Source: CAYVUB01 sp964454675 (GTDB lineage Bacteria; Bacteroidota; Bacteroidia; Flavobacteriales; Flavobacteriaceae). From it: a stretch of 33,796 bases of DNA. Under the pieces are notes generated by a model. That model saw only the letters and a program-made list of their open reading frames with translations, was not told the origin of the DNA and made no database searches. Shown in pieces: positions 32,581 to 33,796 of this stretch; the first letter of the stretch is position 1, and every line of letters starts with the position of its first letter. The stretch lies in contig CAYVUB010000028.1 of NCBI GenBank assembly GCA_964454675.1, positions 1 to 33,796 on the forward strand, read 5' to 3'. The position numbers and the translations under genes are program-made.

Positions 32581-32686
32581 GCGTTACCCATTGTTGCTTT
32601 ATGTGCAACAATGGGTCGCGCTGTCCGTTACAATCTTTTTGCCCCTTTAAGGGTGCAAAAAGGATTTCCACTTCCATCGCTAACGC
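32581..32686. repeat. Structured dispersed element of Bacteroidetes type
   Basis: Closed by GCGTTA (32581-32586) and TAACGC (32681-32686). Inside is a 12-bp perfect hairpin, ACCCATTGTTGC (32586-32597) with GCAACAATGGGT (32605-32616). A second hairpin is CTTTTTGC (32635-32642) with GCAAAAAG (32655-32662) topped by CCC/GGG. Flanking sequence GGGTCGCGCTGTCCGTTACA and GGATTTCCACTTCCATCGC matches a repeat I have seen between genes in many Flavobacteriia. It folds as a three-way junction. The function is unknown to me; it could be RNA or mobile DNA. Confidence 0.65.
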
Positions 32687-32695
32687 AAAAAAAAA

Positions 32696-32724
32696 CCTCG
32701 AAGTAATTTTCGAGGCTTTTTTTT
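32696..32724. terminator. Bidirectional terminator
   Basis: CCTCGAA (32696-32702) pairs with TTCGAGG (32709-32715). An A-run lies before it and a T-run after it, so it can stop transcription from both sides: the vWA gene (+) and the PorP/SprF gene (-), which converge here. Confidence 0.88.
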
Positions 32725-32725
32725 A

Positions 32726-33733
32726 TTAGTTTACCGCAGGACAATCACAATCGTATTTCTCTCTACGACAGTTAAAGTTATATCCAAGTGTTATCTGATG
32801 AAATCCTCCGTTATTAAACACCACAGAATTTGCCTGATAAGAATAGGTATAAGCAAACACAAAATTGTTATAGTCAACACCTACAAAAGGCGTAAAATAT
32901 TGTAATTTCTGGCTACTCACACCGGAACCGTCCATAAACTCCGCACCATCAAAACTGCGTCTGTATGACAATCCGCCCCAAACTTTACCAAAGTCCATCT
33001 TTTTATATACTTTGGCATTTATATCAATTGAAGATTCTTTGGTAGCATCTCTGTACATATACATAATAGATGGTTCGTAGCTCCAGTCGCTTCCGTACTT
33101 TTTAAACGTATTACCAAGAGATAGTAAGTAGGTTCTTAAGTTATTATAGCTCAATCCTTGTTCATTAAAGTTGATACCTTCATTATTCAACACATTCTTA
33201 ACGGTAGCATGTGCATAAAAGTTGATAAGGTGATACGAAAATCCAAAATCGATGTTAAAGTTTGTAGCGCTTTGTTCAACACCTGCAATAATAGGGTCAA
33301 AACCTTCCGACAAGAAAGAGGTTTCATCCAGTCTATATTGTATAAATCCTGCACTCAAACCAAAAGACAACATATTCAAATCAATTTCATTTCGAGAAAA
33401 CATCAAGTGATGTGCATACGTCAAATAAGCTCCCGTTTGAGAATGATACCCGTTTTTATCGTTATAAACAATAGCACCAACCGCTGATTGCGAATCTCCT
33501 ATTCTACTGTGAATACTCAATGTCTGTAAGTTTGGCGCTTCATCCTGCCCAAACCATTGCTGACGTGCTGTTAACCGCACTTTTGCACAATTGGCAACTC
33601 CTGCCATCGAAGGATGGATTAAGTAATAATTATCTGTAAGATAATCTGAATATATGGGTAATCCTTCCTGAGCAACTACTTCTTTAGTAATTAATGCTAA
33701 AAATGCTATTAAGCAATATTTCTTTAAATTCAT
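32726..33733 (-). CDS. PorP/SprF-family T9SS membrane protein
   Basis: A 335-residue outer-membrane barrel with signal peptide MNLKKYCLIAFLALITKEVV. It has the family N-terminus LPIYSDYLTDNYYLIHPSMA and RLTARQQWFGQDEAPNLQTL, then barrel strands to the end. The last 15 residues are cysteine-rich (NCRREKYDCDCPAVN). PorP/SprF proteins work in type IX secretion and hold specific T9SS type-B cargo at the cell surface, and the gene normally follows that cargo gene, as appears to be the case here. The start is ATG 33733. Confidence 0.93.
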   Translation of the reverse strand: MNLKKYCLIAFLALITKEVVAQEGLPIYSDYLTDNYYLIHPSMAGVANCAKVRLTARQQWFGQDEAPNLQTLSIHSRIGDSQSAVGAIVYNDKNGYHSQTGAYLTYAHHLMFSRNEIDLNMLSFGLSAGFIQYRLDETSFLSEGFDPIIAGVEQSATNFNIDFGFSYHLINFYAHATVKNVLNNEGINFNEQGLSYNNLRTYLLSLGNTFKKYGSDWSYEPSIMYMYRDATKESSIDINAKVYKKMDFGKVWGGLSYRRSFDGAEFMDGSGVSSQKLQYFTPFVGVDYNNFVFAYTYSYQANSVVFNNGGFHQITLGYNFNCRREKYDCDCPAVN

Positions 33734-33742
33734 AATCTTAAT

Positions 33743-33796
33743 TTATCTTTTCAATGTAAAATGGGCTTTAAACTCTTTTCTATGTCCTGTTGAGGG
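33743..33796 (-). CDS. 3' end of probable T9SS type-B cargo protein (partial)
   Basis: The last 17 codons of an upstream gene that runs out of the window. The frame reads PSTGHRKEFKAHFTLKR and stops at 33745-33743. An ending of the type (K/R)GHFTLKR is characteristic of the gliding-motility-associated C-terminal (type-B sorting) domain. It stops 9 bases before the PorP/SprF ATG, the expected operon partner. Judged on 17 residues only. Confidence 0.6.
   Translation of the reverse strand, partial: PSTGHRKEFKAHFTLKR

Noticed and set aside
32581..32686. Integron attC site (GCGTTA...TAACGC ends)
   Set aside because: The order of core sites is opposite to attC, there is no integrase or cassette array, and the inner hairpins do not fit the attC fold.

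Overview
The window is chromosomal DNA from a member of the Bacteroidetes, almost certainly family Flavobacteriaceae. The evidence is gldB-gldC gliding genes, a PorP/SprF-family protein next to the tail of what looks like a type IX secretion (T9SS) cargo, the flavobacterial uppS-bamA-ompH-ompH-murI envelope cluster, AT-rich DNA, several TAnnTTTG promoter boxes and a DnaG of flavobacterial type. The genus cannot be named from the sequence alone.

Layout. 1-2090: a lipoprotein with a Tiki/ChaN/EreA-like domain and a decayed response-regulator gene. 2366-5882: dnaG, an atypical NarL-type response regulator and nadE. 5987-7951: gldB, gldC and a DUF4230 protein. 8004-16371: a TetR regulator and a phenylacetate (paa) catabolic operon, paaE-A-B-C-D-G-H-I. 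Between paa genes sit a small lipoprotein, a four-helix-bundle (23S rRNA IVS-type) gene and a broken GIY-YIG nuclease gene. 16382-18148: an alpha/beta hydrolase and pdxJ, interrupted by a 100-N assembly gap. 18236-19778: a CBS-domain protein and nadK. 19878-26502: a DUF6089 barrel protein, uppS, bamA, two OmpH/Skp proteins and murI. 26499-30144: a gamma-carbonic-anhydrase-like protein and a LytTR regulator/TPR-histidine kinase pair. 30377-32568: SIMPL-domain and vWA proteins. 32726-33796: the PorP/SprF protein and the last codons of its upstream partner.

How the genes work together. PaaABCE form the ring-1,2-phenylacetyl-CoA epoxidase and PaaD helps mature its Fe-S centre. PaaG isomerises the epoxide to the oxepin, PaaH oxidises a later 3-hydroxyacyl-CoA, and PaaI is a salvage thioesterase. 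The TetR gene is upstream, and a perfect 20-bp palindrome lies just after a TAnnTTTG box in front of paaE, so a simple repressor switch is likely. The paaF, paaJ, paaK and paaZ functions are not in the window.

Most unusual signals. The paa operon is loaded with small repeats. One is a palindrome family (attccYRC-loop-GYRggaat) with at least eight copies in the window; one copy supplies codons near the PaaC start and others flank the dying GIY-YIG gene. Another is an element with inverted arrays of 7-bp repeats that carries the four-helix-bundle gene and sits exactly between the paaA stop and the paaB start. A gene-less structure of the same architecture lies between the kinase and LytTR genes. 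Together these suggest small mobile units, at least one carrying a protein gene, invading intergenic junctions. A 106-bp structured element of a type I have seen scattered in Bacteroidetes genomes lies at 32581-32686.
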